Of a DNA stretch of 64,000 nucleotides, positions 41,588 through 54,802 are shown in pieces. The notes beneath the pieces are model-generated. The model was not told the origin of the DNA, did no database searches, and was given only the letters and a program-made list of their open reading frames with translations. The stretch spans positions 1,116,001 through 1,180,000 of the forward strand of contig CATOSD010000001.1 of NCBI GenBank assembly GCA_951812395.1. The letters run 5' to 3'. The stretch is from an uncultured Dehalococcoidia bacterium. Its GTDB lineage: Bacteria; Chloroflexota; Dehalococcoidia; Lucifugimonadales; CATOSD01. Both the position numbers and the translations under genes were made by a program. Position 1 is the stretch's first letter; the number at the start of each line of letters is the position of its first letter.

Positions 41588-41673
41588 GCGAGAGGGACAG
41601 GGTGGCGCGGCGGCCGGACGCCGAGACCGAGTCGAACCCGGAGCGGCTGGGGTTTGGAGATGCGGAACGGTAG
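41584..41673 (+). pseudogene. copied hsdM 3' end (tail copy 3)
   Basis: An ATG-led 29-codon frame with 'RRPDAETESNPERLGFG' then 'DAER' and TAG. Bases 41614-41658 align with hsdM 39321-39365 and even better with tail copy 2 (shared NPERLGFG). It overlaps the DUF4160 stop by 4 bp (ATGA). Confidence 0.7.
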
Positions 41674-41682
41674 ACCGCCGGA

Positions 41683-41711
41683 TTGACGATTGACGTCCAG
41701 TGTCATATCCT
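41683..41711 (+). promoter_or_regulatory. possible promoter of the second RelE/HigA module
   Basis: TTGACG (41683-41688), 17-bp spacer, TATCCT (41706-41711). It lies only 5 bp before ATG 41716, so a transcript from it would be nearly leaderless. Confidence 0.4.
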
Positions 41712-41715
41712 TGTG

Positions 41716-42003
41716 ATGATGATACTGGGCTACAGGGACAGGAGAACCGAGCAGTTTGCTGGCGGCGAGCTCGTCAGGGCATTCCAGGGGTTCGAAGACC
41801 AGGCGGCCAAGCGCCTTTCAATCCTGAATGCGGCGTCGTCTCTGGACACGCTCAGAGCGTTTCCCAGCAACCGCTTGGAGGCTCTCAGGGGCACTAGAAC
41901 TGGCCAATACTCCATACGAATCAATCGGCAGTGGCGCATCTGCTTCACCTGGGCGCGAGGGGAATCCGGGCCGTCGAATGTCGAGATAGCGGACTATCAC
42001 TAG
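41716..42003 (+). CDS. RelE/HigB-superfamily toxin
   Basis: A ~95-residue plasmid-killer-type protein: 'ILGYRDRRTEQFAGGELVRAF', 'AAKRLSILNAASSLDTLRAFPSNRLEAL' and 'GQYSIRINRQWRICFTW', ending 'NVEIADYH', the family's basic catalytic strand and C-terminal His. Start is ATG 41716 or 41719. The antitoxin gene follows after 19 bp. Confidence 0.93.
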   Translation: MMILGYRDRRTEQFAGGELVRAFQGFEDQAAKRLSILNAASSLDTLRAFPSNRLEALRGTRTGQYSIRINRQWRICFTWARGESGPSNVEIADYH

Positions 42004-42022
42004 CAGTGGAGGGACGCCGAAC

Positions 42023-42313
42023 ATGTTGAAGCGGGCAGTTCATCCAGGAAGGATTCTGAAAGACGAACTGGAGGAGATGGGCGTGACCCAGACGAGCTTT
42101 GCCCGGCAGATAGACGTACCGCCCAACAGGGTGAGCCAGATAATCGCGGGCAAGCGCTCCGTAACCGGCGATTCCGCCCTGAGATTCGGCCATTGGTTCG
42201 GAGTCGATCCCCAATTCTGGCTGAATCTTCAGGCACAGTTCGACTTGGCCATGGCCGACGAGCGAGTCGGCGCCGCCGTCCGGCAGTTGCCGACCGCTGC
42301 CCAGAGCGTGTAG
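42023..42313 (+). CDS. HigA-family XRE antitoxin
   Basis: A 96-residue antitoxin: 'AVHPGRILKDELEEMGVTQTSFARQIDVPPNRVSQIIAGKRSVTGDSALRFGHWFG' is reduced here to its key parts, 'HPGRILKDELEEMGVTQ', 'IDVPPNRVSQIIAGKRSVTG' and 'DPQFWLNLQAQFDL', the VapI/HigA pattern. It binds DNA and the preceding toxin. 31 bp separate it from hsdS. Confidence 0.94.
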   Translation: MLKRAVHPGRILKDELEEMGVTQTSFARQIDVPPNRVSQIIAGKRSVTGDSALRFGHWFGVDPQFWLNLQAQFDLAMADERVGAAVRQLPTAAQSV

Positions 42314-42344
42314 CGGCGCGTGTCGAACTAAACGGGATTAAGTG

Positions 42345-43592
42345 ATGAATCGAGCGAGTACCAAACGACTATCAAGCCAATGGCGCGAGATGCCTCTGGG
42401 TGATGTGGTTGAACTCAAGAGAGGCTACGACCTTCCGAAGAAGAAACGAATCGCCGGCTCTGTTCCCCTAGTCTCCTCCTCAGGCATCAGTGACTATCAT
42501 GCAGAGGCCAAAGTTAGAGGGCCGGGGGTTGTAACCGGCAGATACGGTACGTTGGGACAGGTGTACTTTTTACGCGATGACTTTTGGCCTCTGAACACAA
42601 CCCTATACGTTCGAGACTTTAAGGGGAACGATCCTCGATTCATCGCCTACTTCCTTGAAAGCCTTGACTTCTCTGCTTACTCAGACAAGGCTGCAGTGCC
42701 GGGTTTGAATCGTAATCACTTGCACCAGGCGTTGGTTCGCCTCCCACCCCTCCCCGAACAGCGCGCCATCGCCCACGTCCTCGGCACCCTCGACGACAAG
42801 ATCGAGCTGAACCGCCGCATGAACGAGACGCTGGAGGAGATGGCGCGGGCGCTCTTCAAGTCCTGGTTCGTCGACTTCGAGCCGGTGCGCGCCAAGATGG
42901 ACGGCCGCTGGCGGCGCGGCGAGTCCCAGCCCGGCCTGCCCGCCGAGCACTACGACCTGTTTCCGGACCGGCTGGTGGCGTCTGAGCTCGGCGAGATACC
43001 GGAGGGGTGGGCGGTGAAGCCGCTGGGGGGAATTGTGCAGGTGAATCCCCGAGAACCAATGAAGCGGGGCACCTTGGCTCCGTACCTCGACATGGCAGCC
43101 CTGCCTACCTCTGGCTGCAGTCCGGATAACCCGGTCTTGAGAGAGTACAAGTCAGGTACGCGCTTCCGCAACGGCGATACTCTGCTGGCCCGGATAACTC
43201 CCTGCTTGGAAAACGGCAAGACGGCCTTTGTCCAATCCCTAGTTACAGGCACGGTGGGCTGGGGGTCGACGGAATTCATAGTGTTGCGGGCCGTTCCACC
43301 TGTTCCGCCCGAGTACACATACCTCCTAGCCCGCGACGACGGGTTTCGGGAACACGCCATCCAGAGCATGACGGGTACGTCGGGTCGGCAGCGCGTTCAG
43401 GTTGATGCATTGGCTCCTTACCCTCTACCTAGCCCGCCCGCTGAATTCTGGAATAGATTCAGCGCATTGGTCAGTCCTCAATTCGCTCAGATTGAGGTCA
43501 ATCGCAGAGAATCACTTGCCCTCGCTGCCCAGCGTGCTGCGCTGTTGCCGGGGTTGGTGTCGGGGGAGATGAAAGTGGGAGAAGTTTCATAG
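42345..43592 (+). CDS. hsdS: type I restriction-modification specificity subunit HsdS
   Basis: A ~415-residue protein with two target-recognition domains separated by conserved helical spacers. TRD1 starts 'WREMPLGDVVELKRGYDLPKK', followed by 'LPPLPEQRAIAHVLGTLDDKIELNRRMNETLEEMARALFKSWFVDFEP' (spacer 1, in part); TRD2 starts 'PEGWAVKPLGGIVQVNPREP', with spacer 2 'NRRESLALAAQRAALLPGLVSGEM'. The TRDs have lower GC than the spacers, as expected for exchanged domains. ATG 42345 (GTG 42342 also possible). Confidence 0.94.
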   Translation: MNRASTKRLSSQWREMPLGDVVELKRGYDLPKKKRIAGSVPLVSSSGISDYHAEAKVRGPGVVTGRYGTLGQVYFLRDDFWPLNTTLYVRDFKGNDPRFIAYFLESLDFSAYSDKAAVPGLNRNHLHQALVRLPPLPEQRAIAHVLGTLDDKIELNRRMNETLEEMARALFKSWFVDFEPVRAKMDGRWRRGESQPGLPAEHYDLFPDRLVASELGEIPEGWAVKPLGGIVQVNPREPMKRGTLAPYLDMAALPTSGCSPDNPVLREYKSGTRFRNGDTLLARITPCLENGKTAFVQSLVTGTVGWGSTEFIVLRAVPPVPPEYTYLLARDDGFREHAIQSMTGTSGRQRVQVDALAPYPLPSPPAEFWNRFSALVSPQFAQIEVNRRESLALAAQRAALLPGLVSGEMKVGEVS

Positions 43593-44623
43593 TGGACATT
43601 AACGTAAGTGTGCGGGCTATCGAGAAACTTGTCGACTATACGGCGAGTGGAATAGGTAGTACGGCGAGCTTCTTTTTCTCTCGCATGGTAGCGCGACATG
43701 ACGCTGAGGCAAAAGCCATAACTGCTGAAGGGGAAGCGGAGGTACAGCGAATCCTGACCGAAGGTCGCGCAACGTCCATCCAGATCATTGCCGCGGCGCA
43801 GGTGGAGGCGCGATCAGAGCTGATCTCTCCTCAAGCAGCACTTCAAGGAGAAGTAACAATAGGAGAGATCATAGAGCAAAGAGTGCAGTTTCAAGAGGAG
43901 AAGCGCCAAGCCAACATCGGATCTGTGGTTGCGCAGGCCGCCCATGAGCTTGGAGATAGGGAGGTCCAAGACCACGAAGTTGATCACGACTGGACAGCGC
44001 GATTCTTCAACGACGTGCAGGACGTATCCTCTGAAGAGATGCAACAGCTTTGGGCCAAAGTTCTGGCGGGTGAAGTAGAAAGACCAGGGAGCACGTCCGT
44101 TAAGACTCTCGGGATTCTTAAGAATCTAGACAAGTCCACTGCCAGCCTCTTTAGGGAGTTTTCTTCCATCTGTGTATCATTTGGGCCCGACGGAGTTAAC
44201 CTCGAAGATGCTAGAGTTCCTTTTCTAGGTGGTTACTCAGAAGGTAATGCTCTCCGCGATTATGGGTTTGGATTCGGCAAGCTGAACGTGCTTAACGAGC
44301 ACGGGTTAATTGTGTCAGAATACAACTCTTGGTTGGATTACAACGCCTGTATCACTGCATGGCCAAGTGAACGGAAGGAAGGGATGTTGGTGATACCCTT
44401 CAACTTCCAGGGAAGATACTGGCTTTTGGAACCAACCAATAAGCGCAGATTGGAGCAAGAGTTTAGGTTGAATGGTGTAGCTTTGACAGAGTCAGGAAGA
44501 GAGCTATCGAAGGTGGTGGAGGTAAGTCCAGATGAAGTCTTTGCTCATGAGCTTGAGCAGTTCTTTAGCACCCGCCAGCTACTAATGGTGCAGGTCGACA
44601 CTGGCCTTCCACGTATCTCCTGA
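43592..44623 (+). CDS. DUF2806-like protein coupled to hsdS
   Basis: A 343-residue protein. An N-terminal region 'ASGIGSTASFFFSRMVARHDA' leads to a long charged helix (residues ~33-120). Then comes 'ARFFNDVQDVSSEEMQQLWAKVLAGEVERPGS', the block typical of DUF2806, and a strand-rich C-terminal domain. Its GTG start overlaps the hsdS stop by one base, so it is translated with hsdS. Lower GC than hsdM/hsdR. Not a normal part of type I systems; role unknown, possibly an accessory defence or anti-toxicity factor. Confidence 0.75.
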   Translation: MDINVSVRAIEKLVDYTASGIGSTASFFFSRMVARHDAEAKAITAEGEAEVQRILTEGRATSIQIIAAAQVEARSELISPQAALQGEVTIGEIIEQRVQFQEEKRQANIGSVVAQAAHELGDREVQDHEVDHDWTARFFNDVQDVSSEEMQQLWAKVLAGEVERPGSTSVKTLGILKNLDKSTASLFREFSSICVSFGPDGVNLEDARVPFLGGYSEGNALRDYGFGFGKLNVLNEHGLIVSEYNSWLDYNACITAWPSERKEGMLVIPFNFQGRYWLLEPTNKRRLEQEFRLNGVALTESGRELSKVVEVSPDEVFAHELEQFFSTRQLLMVQVDTGLPRIS

Positions 44624-44649
44624 TTTCACGTCCTATCAACTCCATGCTA

Positions 44650-44806
44650 ATGACTACCATCAACCTAAGCCGACGCCGCACACGCCGCCCTCGACTGGCT
44701 CGCCGCCCAGGGCTGGGGCGTCGCCCACGGCCAGGACATCGCGCCCGGTTCGCCCGCTGGCGAGCGCGACCACTAGGGCCAGGTGGTGCTGGAGCGTCGG
44801 CTGCGG
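44650..44806 (+). pseudogene. copied hsdR 5' end
   Basis: About 157 bp aligning with the first ~160 bp of hsdR (46094 onward): shared CGCCGCCCTCGACTGGCTCG, CCCAGGGCTGG.GCGTCGCC and AGGTGGTGCTGGAGCG. It begins with an ATG matching the hsdR start, but has small indels and a TAG (44774). It lies between DUF2806 and the DUF6978 gene. Confidence 0.85.
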
Positions 44807-44862
44807 ACTCGGAGTGCCTTGCTTCGGAAACTTGTACCACGGCCAGCAGGAGATAATGGTGT

Positions 44863-45321
44863 ATGACTCTAAGTCAGCAAGAATACGACGCCATAATGGC
44901 GGACGACACCAAGTCCATTTCTGGAAACATAGCATGGGAACGTCGTCTCAGATCACCAGCGCGAGAGTTTACAGTCGACATTGACTCAGGTGAAGGACAT
45001 CCCTTGTTTCTGAAGGGCTGGTACAATCCCTACTCCGGCAAGCTGTCGTATGCCATCATTCACCGCGGCGTAGGACGAATCTACGGTCTTGACCTGGGTG
45101 CTGACCACCAAAATCCTGACGGTCGGTTCGTAGGAGAGAAGCACAAGAATTACTGGAAACCAGATTACCGCGACAAATGGGCCTACGTGCCACCTGATAT
45201 CACGGAGACTTGGGACCGGCCCGCAGATGTATGGACTCAGTTTTGTGACGAAGCAAATCTGACCCATCTGGGAATGATGATCCCTCCGATAGTGATTGCG
45301 CAAAGAGGATTTCTGCCATGA
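44863..45321 (+). CDS. DUF6978-like protein
   Basis: A 152-residue protein starting 'MTLSQQEYDAIMADDTKSIS'. Recognisable blocks are 'PLFLKGWYNPYSGKLSYAII', 'HRGVGRIYGLDLGADHQNP', 'GEKHKNYWKPDYRDKWAYVP' and 'VWTQFCDEANLTHLG', as in proteins annotated DUF6978. AGGAG lies 8-12 bp upstream. It overlaps the next gene by 4 bp. Often beside a DUF1828 gene; the pair may be a toxin-antitoxin or defence module. Confidence 0.75.
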   Translation: MTLSQQEYDAIMADDTKSISGNIAWERRLRSPAREFTVDIDSGEGHPLFLKGWYNPYSGKLSYAIIHRGVGRIYGLDLGADHQNPDGRFVGEKHKNYWKPDYRDKWAYVPPDITETWDRPADVWTQFCDEANLTHLGMMIPPIVIAQRGFLP

Positions 45322-46093
45322 ACTCTGCCGAGCTCAGCGATTCCATCGCCGCGGCACTCCCGCCCCTGTTCGTGTGCTCGCCTGCTCCACGAGAGGGCGT
45401 AAGGGTGCGAACTCCGATGCTCTACCCGGATGGAGGCGTAGTAGATTTGTTCGTCCTCGAGCGGGGCGTCGGTTACACGATCACCGATTTCGGAGAAGCC
45501 CTGGCCTGGCTTAGCCTTCAGTCGGTTAGCCTCCAGTATTCACCGAGACAGCAGGCGTTAATCAATGATGTCTGCGAGACGCTACGCATAGAGTACGTAG
45601 ATGGCCAGTTGGTGCTTCGCCAGGTGGTAAAGGATGAGCTGGCGGATTCGGTACTTCGCGTCGCTCAGGCTGCGCTGCGGGTTTCTGATGTATGGTTCAC
45701 CCTTCGCAACCAGGCAGTTCATGCTACGGCGGACGAGGTGGGCGAGTGGTTGCTCGGCAAGCAGATTCGCTTTGAGCGTAGAAGTAGCAGACAGGGAAGG
45801 TCCACGCGGAACTGGACCGTTGACTTTGAGATATGGGCCGATAGAAGGACGTCCCTTGTGTTCTTGCTGAATACAGGGGCTCGCGGGGCTGCCCGCCGGA
45901 TTGCGGAGCACGTTTTGGCCGGTTGTGTGGACTTGAGCCATCTCAAGGTCAGCGAACCCGGCCTGGCTTTCGTCTCACTCTTCGATGACACCCAGGATGT
46001 GTGGCGGCCAGAAGACTTTCGGCTGCTTGAGGAGCATTCCCGTGTGGCTCGGTGGTCTCACCCCGATGAATTCGAGCGCATCCTGACTGCCCC

Positions 46094-46097
<4 letters not shown>
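45318..46097 (+). CDS. DUF1828-domain protein
   Basis: A 259-residue protein. The N-terminal DUF1828 domain reads '[19 protein letters not shown]' then '[19 protein letters not shown]'. The C-terminal domain contains '[24 protein letters not shown]' and '[15 protein letters not shown]', a strand-helix pattern I cannot assign with certainty (DUF1829-like). It overlaps DUF6978 upstream and the hsdR start downstream, each by 4 bp, so all three are translationally coupled. Confidence 0.78.
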
Positions 46098-49238
<3,141 letters not shown>

Positions 49239-49523
49239 GCGTCCACAGGGCGCTTGCAAGTGCCGCGAACAGCGCGGAATGGTGGGTGGTAGGCCCCTCG
49301 TCCCAACTCTCCTCGCCGTTTATCACGCCGGAGTTTGCCCGCTCCGCCCGCTTGCTTGCGAGACCCAATCCCGCCTCACCCATCCGACACGCATCGCCTT
49401 AGGAGGAAATATGCCCGATGCACGACGGAGGATGACCTGAAGTTGATCTTCGGAGTTGCCCCGCACACGGCGTTCTTGCGGACGCCGCACCGGCCATTGG
49501 CCGCAGCAACCAATCCACCCCAA

Positions 49524-49572
49524 GGAGACAGTCCCGGACAATGGGACGCCAGTTTCGAGCGGGACTGTCTCC
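49524..49572 (+). promoter_or_regulatory. perfect 13-bp inverted repeat before the multi-HTH gene
   Basis: GGAGACAGTCCCG (49524-49536) and CGGGACTGTCTCC (49560-49572), 23 bp apart, in the 385-bp gap between hsdR and the regulator gene. It could be an operator for that regulator or a terminator stem for the hsd operon; no T-run follows. Nothing else is evident in the gap. Confidence 0.6.
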
Positions 49573-49623
49573 ACCCACGGGCGTGGCGGCCGTCCCGCTT
49601 CTTCATTCACAGGAGGAAGCGAC

Positions 49624-50761
49624 ATGACGACGGCAACCGCCACAACTATGACCAACCGGACGAAAACGACGGAGATACCCACGAACGAGGCAGCTCCCGC
49701 CGAGCGCAGGGGTAGGCCTGAGAGCGAACTCAGGGCTGCGGCCAGGAAGAAGGGATTCATCATGAAGGAACTGGCGGCCCTGATGGGCGTCAGCGCCAGC
49801 CACCTCTCGCAGGTCGGCACGGGCAAGAAGCCCTGGACCCCCAACCTACGGGAGAAGGCCATCGCCATGCTGGGAGAAGTCCCAGGCCAGGGCGTCGTCC
49901 ACCGCCAGAATGATGTCATCAACGGCGAGAGTACCTTCATCCGGGAGCGCGCCCGCGCTCTGGGCATGACCATGCAGGATCTGTCCGACCGGTCGGGAGT
50001 GTCCTACAGCTACCTGACGCAGGTGGCCAGAGGCCGCAGCAACATGGGCGTGAAGGTGCAGACAAGGATCGGAGTCTGCCCTGGGCGCTCCGGCCAGAGT
50101 CGCCCCCGCAAAGCTCGCCAACCGTCGGGGAGAAGTGATCGACGGCGACGGCAGCAGCTACATCCGGGAGTGCGCCCGCGCTCTGGGCATGACCATGCGG
50201 GAGCTGGCCGAGAATGTCGGCGTGTCCTCCAGCTACATGAGCATGGTGGCCAGAGGCCACAGAAGCATGGGCGTGAAGGTGCAGGCGCGGGTCGAGGCTG
50301 TGCTTGGGGGGGTGCGAGGGTCGCGGCCGCGCAGTGCCCCGACGTCGACCGGCAGTTCATCTGGGAGCAGATGGACGACCTGAACATCAGCCAGAACGAG
50401 GTGGCACGGCGGGCGGGCATCAGCTCCGCACATCTCTCCCAGATCATGAATGGCAAGAGCACTCCGTCCGCTGTGGTCCTCAGGAAGCTGCACGGCGCGC
50501 TGTTCCAGCAGACGCAGGACCCGGAGCGGGTGATGCCCGTTGCACTAAAGGTGCTGGCCAGGGAGAAGGGTGAGCGCAGCGACATGGTGGTGCACGGCCA
50601 GGGGCGGCGCGGTGCGGGTCGGCGGTCGCGTGCCTTGGGGCGCCGAGGTGGAGTACGCCTTCCGCGGCAGGTACGACGGCACCGGGAAGGTGTCGGTGGA
50701 CCACTTGGTCGCGCCGGGCTGCTCCGCACTGCTCAAGCAGCCGGAGGCGGGAACCGCGTAA
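49624..50761 (+). pseudogene. multi-HTH (XRE-like) regulator broken by three frameshifts
   Basis: Reading across frames gives four helix-turn-helix units: 'FIMKELAALMGVSASHLSQV', 'MTMQDLSDRSGVSYSYLTQV', 'MTMRELAENVGVSSSYMSMV' and 'ISQNEVARRAGISSAHLSQI', then a C-terminal region 'WGAEVEYAFRGRYDGTGKVS'. Units 2 and 3 are near-identical at DNA level (about 49920-50073 and 50136-50292). Frame breaks lie near 50070 (ATCGGAG), in the G7 run near 50306-50312 and near 50598-50606. GGAGG precedes ATG 49624. Sits directly downstream of hsdR. Confidence 0.75.
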
Positions 50762-51147
50762 GGGAAACAACAGCATAGACGGCTCAGACCGAGCCGCTAG
50801 TCCTAATCTACTGGGTGCTCAGCTTTGAGCCGGAACGAGATGCCGAGCCTGTCGGCGAGGCACACTAGCCTGCACAACACAGGGTATGACACCGCAAACC
50901 ATCGTGGTGTCCTACCCTGCAATTAAATGGACAATGTGTTCTTTTGTTGCCCCAAAACCCGTCGATTTTTCCTGCTCTCCGACAGCTGGTCATCGATTAA
51001 AGAACAGCAAATCTCTTTCGTTGTCGCGGCCTGTAATCCGATAGTTCCTCATGCCGCTACCGCCGCGCATGTTAGTCTGCCCAGTCTGTGTCTCGCCAGC
51101 AATTTTCCTTACGGATTGGCAATCAGTCGGTCCTGGCACGAGTATCC
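50762..51147 (-). other. gene-poor gap with a possible 3' gene remnant
   Basis: On the minus strand about 50880-50805 reads 'LCRLVCLADRLGISFRLKAEHPVD' in part ('LADRLGISFRLKAEHP'), resembling the end of an HTH-type regulator; no start or body remains. From about 50900 rightward the sequence is clearly richer in A+T than the flanks. Confidence 0.3.
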
Positions 51148-51900
51148 TCAGACATTGATGGTATCGGCAAGGTAGTCTACTCGCGCTCCTGGGGCGATAG
51201 GGAGTGCCTCTAGTTCTGGATGGTCAAGCACTTGGTCTATGCAAGTCTTGTTTCCGCCCGCATGAGTATCGACAGAGTCTATGTCGGTTGCAACACACCA
51301 AGCCCGGTCTTCTGGCCACCAAATATTCGGCGATCGTCCCCATCTTCCCTCAGCATGTGCGTAAAACGACATGACGCTATCCAAAGAGCCCCGAAGAACC
51401 AAGTATTTCTCCCTATCTGCAATCTTAAGTTTAGTTACACTCCTAAGACAGCGGTCATCGAGGAATCCATAGCCATGCCAAAGACAGAAACAACAGCATT
51501 CGGCTGTGACAGAAAAGCGTCTCAGAACACTGACCAGAATCCGACACTTGTCTTGTAGCAGAGTTCCGAAGGATGGAGCCTGGCCCCACGGAGGTGTTTC
51601 ATTCAACCAAGGGTCCAGATTTGCGATTCGGGAGAAGCTCATCTGTGGATGGACAACCTTTTCATTCCACGCCGCAACAGTGGACCATCTCAATTGGTCC
51701 CAAGTTCCGTCGGACTTCCTGTGTTCAGCCGGGTGCAAGACCCGCGCGTAGGCTTCAAATCCGGCTGGGACTACAGATCCCACTAATTTACCCTTTGTTC
51801 TACCAGTCTCTCCTGAAGTCCAGTCCCCAAGTCGTTTCTTGACCCAGTTCGCTGGACGCACAGACTCAAGAAACTCGACGCCCTTGGGTTGATGTTCCAT
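51148..51900 (-). CDS. hypothetical protein, lower-GC orphan
   Basis: A 250-residue protein: 'MEHQPKGVEFLESVRPANWV' at the start, a middle 'AYARVLHPAEHRKSDGTWDQLRWSTVA' region (given in part) and a C-terminal 'SPNIWWPEDRAWCVATDIDS' with 'GGNKTCIDQVLDHPELEALPI'. The last block occurs in uncharacterised actinobacterial-type proteins. No catalytic motif recognised; no signal peptide. GC content and codon use differ from the flanks, which suggests transfer. Confidence 0.7.
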   Translation of the reverse strand: MEHQPKGVEFLESVRPANWVKKRLGDWTSGETGRTKGKLVGSVVPAGFEAYARVLHPAEHRKSDGTWDQLRWSTVAAWNEKVVHPQMSFSRIANLDPWLNETPPWGQAPSFGTLLQDKCRILVSVLRRFSVTAECCCFCLWHGYGFLDDRCLRSVTKLKIADREKYLVLRGSLDSVMSFYAHAEGRWGRSPNIWWPEDRAWCVATDIDSVDTHAGGNKTCIDQVLDHPELEALPIAPGARVDYLADTINV

Positions 51901-51957
51901 GGCCAGTTGGTCTATTTTGCCTAATTAGATAACTAATCGCAGCTTCGACAAGCCCCT

Positions 51958-52427
51958 CTAAGGACAATTGCTTACCTTTTGTCTGTTTGACGTAAGTGCA
52001 TAGTATGTATTGCCGTCTGGCCCTAACATCCAATGGGCACTAACTCCTTTGTAATACGCATTTTCGCAGGGGCCGTGGGACGTTACTTCTACACTATCGC
52101 ATTGAAGGCGGTCTTTGTAGCCACCTGACCCCATGGTGCAACTCCGAAACAGACTGAGAAAACACAATGGGTTTCCTTGTAGAGTTGGGTCTGTACCCAC
52201 AATTCAGGCACGCGGAAATTGTGAGGACATTCCGTCCTCGCGTGTACATTTACAACCCAAGGTCCCGCGCTATCTGTTGCATGAGGGTTATCCGTTTGTC
52301 CGAAGCAATCCCACGGGTTGTCCAAGTTGCCTGTTGTATAGTTGCCATGTGAACTCTGAGGTGAGGCTAATTCCCCGGCTTGACCAGCGTTGGCAAATTG
52401 CTCTCTGAGTTGAGCCAATTCCTCCAA
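51958..52427 (-). pseudogene. frameshifted hypothetical gene
   Basis: Two overlapping frames: 52427-52089 ('MEELAQLREQFANAGQAGEL', ..., 'WVVNVHARTECPHNFRVPEL') and its likely continuation down to 51958 ('GSGGYKDRLQCDSVEVTSHG', 'SAHWMLGPDGNTYYALTSNR'). A slip at CCATGGGGTCAGG (about 52125-52135) joins them. It resembles a secreted, Cys-containing protein of unknown role. Low GC like its neighbour. The link between the frames is inferred. Confidence 0.45.
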
Positions 52428-53170
52428 CGTGACGACGGTAACTTCCCGAGGGTCAGGTGAATCAGCACTACGCAGGCGTTTCCCGCACTGAGAAGAGCCG
52501 GCTGCTGGACGAGGTCACTCGGGTCACAGGCCACCACCGCAAGTCGGCCGTCAGGCTGCAATCGGGCGCCAGGCCCACCCGGTAGGCCAAAAGGCGCGGC
52601 AGGCCCCCGACGTATGGGCCGTAACTGAGGGACGCCCTCCCGGGAGGTCGAGGACCGTCTGCGCGGCAAGCGGCTGGCGCCATTCATGGCCGAGTTCATC
52701 TACAGGCTCGTCGAGCACGGCGAACTCACAGTGTCTGCCGAGATGCGTGACCAGTTGAACAGCGTGAGCGCTTCAACCATCGACAGGCTCCTGCGTCCGT
52801 ACAAGGGTAGCAGCCTGAGACGCCCGTTCAGCACCACCAAGCCCGGCAGCCTGCTGAAGACGGCGATCCTGATACCCACGTTCGCCGAATGGGAGGAGGA
52901 CTGTTCGGTCTTCGTGGAGATAGACCTGGTGGCCCGCTGCGGCAACACCGCCGAAGGCTTCTACCTCAATACTCTAAGCACTGTGGACATAGCTACAGGA
53001 TGGGTGGAGTGCCAGCCGGTATGGGGCAAGGGACTGCACAGGGTGGGAAGCGCGGTGCACAGGATGTTCCGGACACTGCCGTTCCCGCTCCTGGGCATAG
53101 ACTCCGACAACGGTTCAGAGTTCATCAACCAGCGCCTCTACTCCTGCTGTCAGCGTAACCGGATCACCTT

Positions 53171-53366
53171 GTATCTTGGTTTTGGTGTGTAACAATCACT
53201 TCACTTAGGCGGACCGGGGTGCGGCAGACCGATTTCTCCTTGGTCGTGGAAGGCCGCAAGGAAGCGAGGGTCGCCGCACCGCTCGCGAAGTAGAGCCCGA
53301 ACAGTTGCCTGGGCCACCCAAGTCCGCATCTTGCAAGGACGGGCCAGTAATTCGCAGGAGGTGTTG
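53171..53366 (+). ncRNA. candidate bridge-RNA region of the IS110 element
   Basis: The ~196-bp non-coding left end, between the junction and the transposase ATG, is where IS110-group elements encode the bridge RNA that pairs with target and donor DNA. It contains several self-complementary stretches (for example GGGTGCGGC / GTCGCCGCACC near 53217-53281). Assigned by position and known family biology; no structure was computed. Confidence 0.4.
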
Positions 53367-54329
<963 letters not shown>

Positions 54330-54802
54330 CTTTCAAGACAGTTGCTTCACACGTTCCAGGCCCTACAGAAAGAACGACAGCACCCCACGTCGAGCAGAAA
54401 AACTGGTCTGTGGTACGACGGCTCGTCGGATAGGACGCTACACCTCAAGGCCCGCGCTCAAGCAACTCGAACGTATCTACAGCCTTGTGGGCCTATACGT
54501 CAACTTCTTCCAGCCGGTCATGAAGCTTCTGCACAAGAGCCGCAACGGGGCCAGAGTCCACTGGATACACGACTCCGCACAGACCTCCCTACCAGCGCCT
54601 CCTGGAGAACGGATGCGCTGTCCAACGAGCAGAGAGCCAACCTGCAGAGACGGTACGAACTGATCAACCCTGTGAAGCTGAAGAGAGGAATCGACCGGGC
54701 TGTTGAAGACCTCCTGAAGTTGGCTGAACGAAGAGCCCCCTCGGCAACATGAATTCTGAGGCAACGTATGGGCCTTCAGTAACACTTTTGTTTGACGCAA
54801 CG

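Noticed and set aside
40098-41673. hsdM-tail frames as functional peptides
   Set aside because: They have start codons and overlap neighbours, but their ends differ and one has changed residues; treated as copied gene ends unless shown to be translated.
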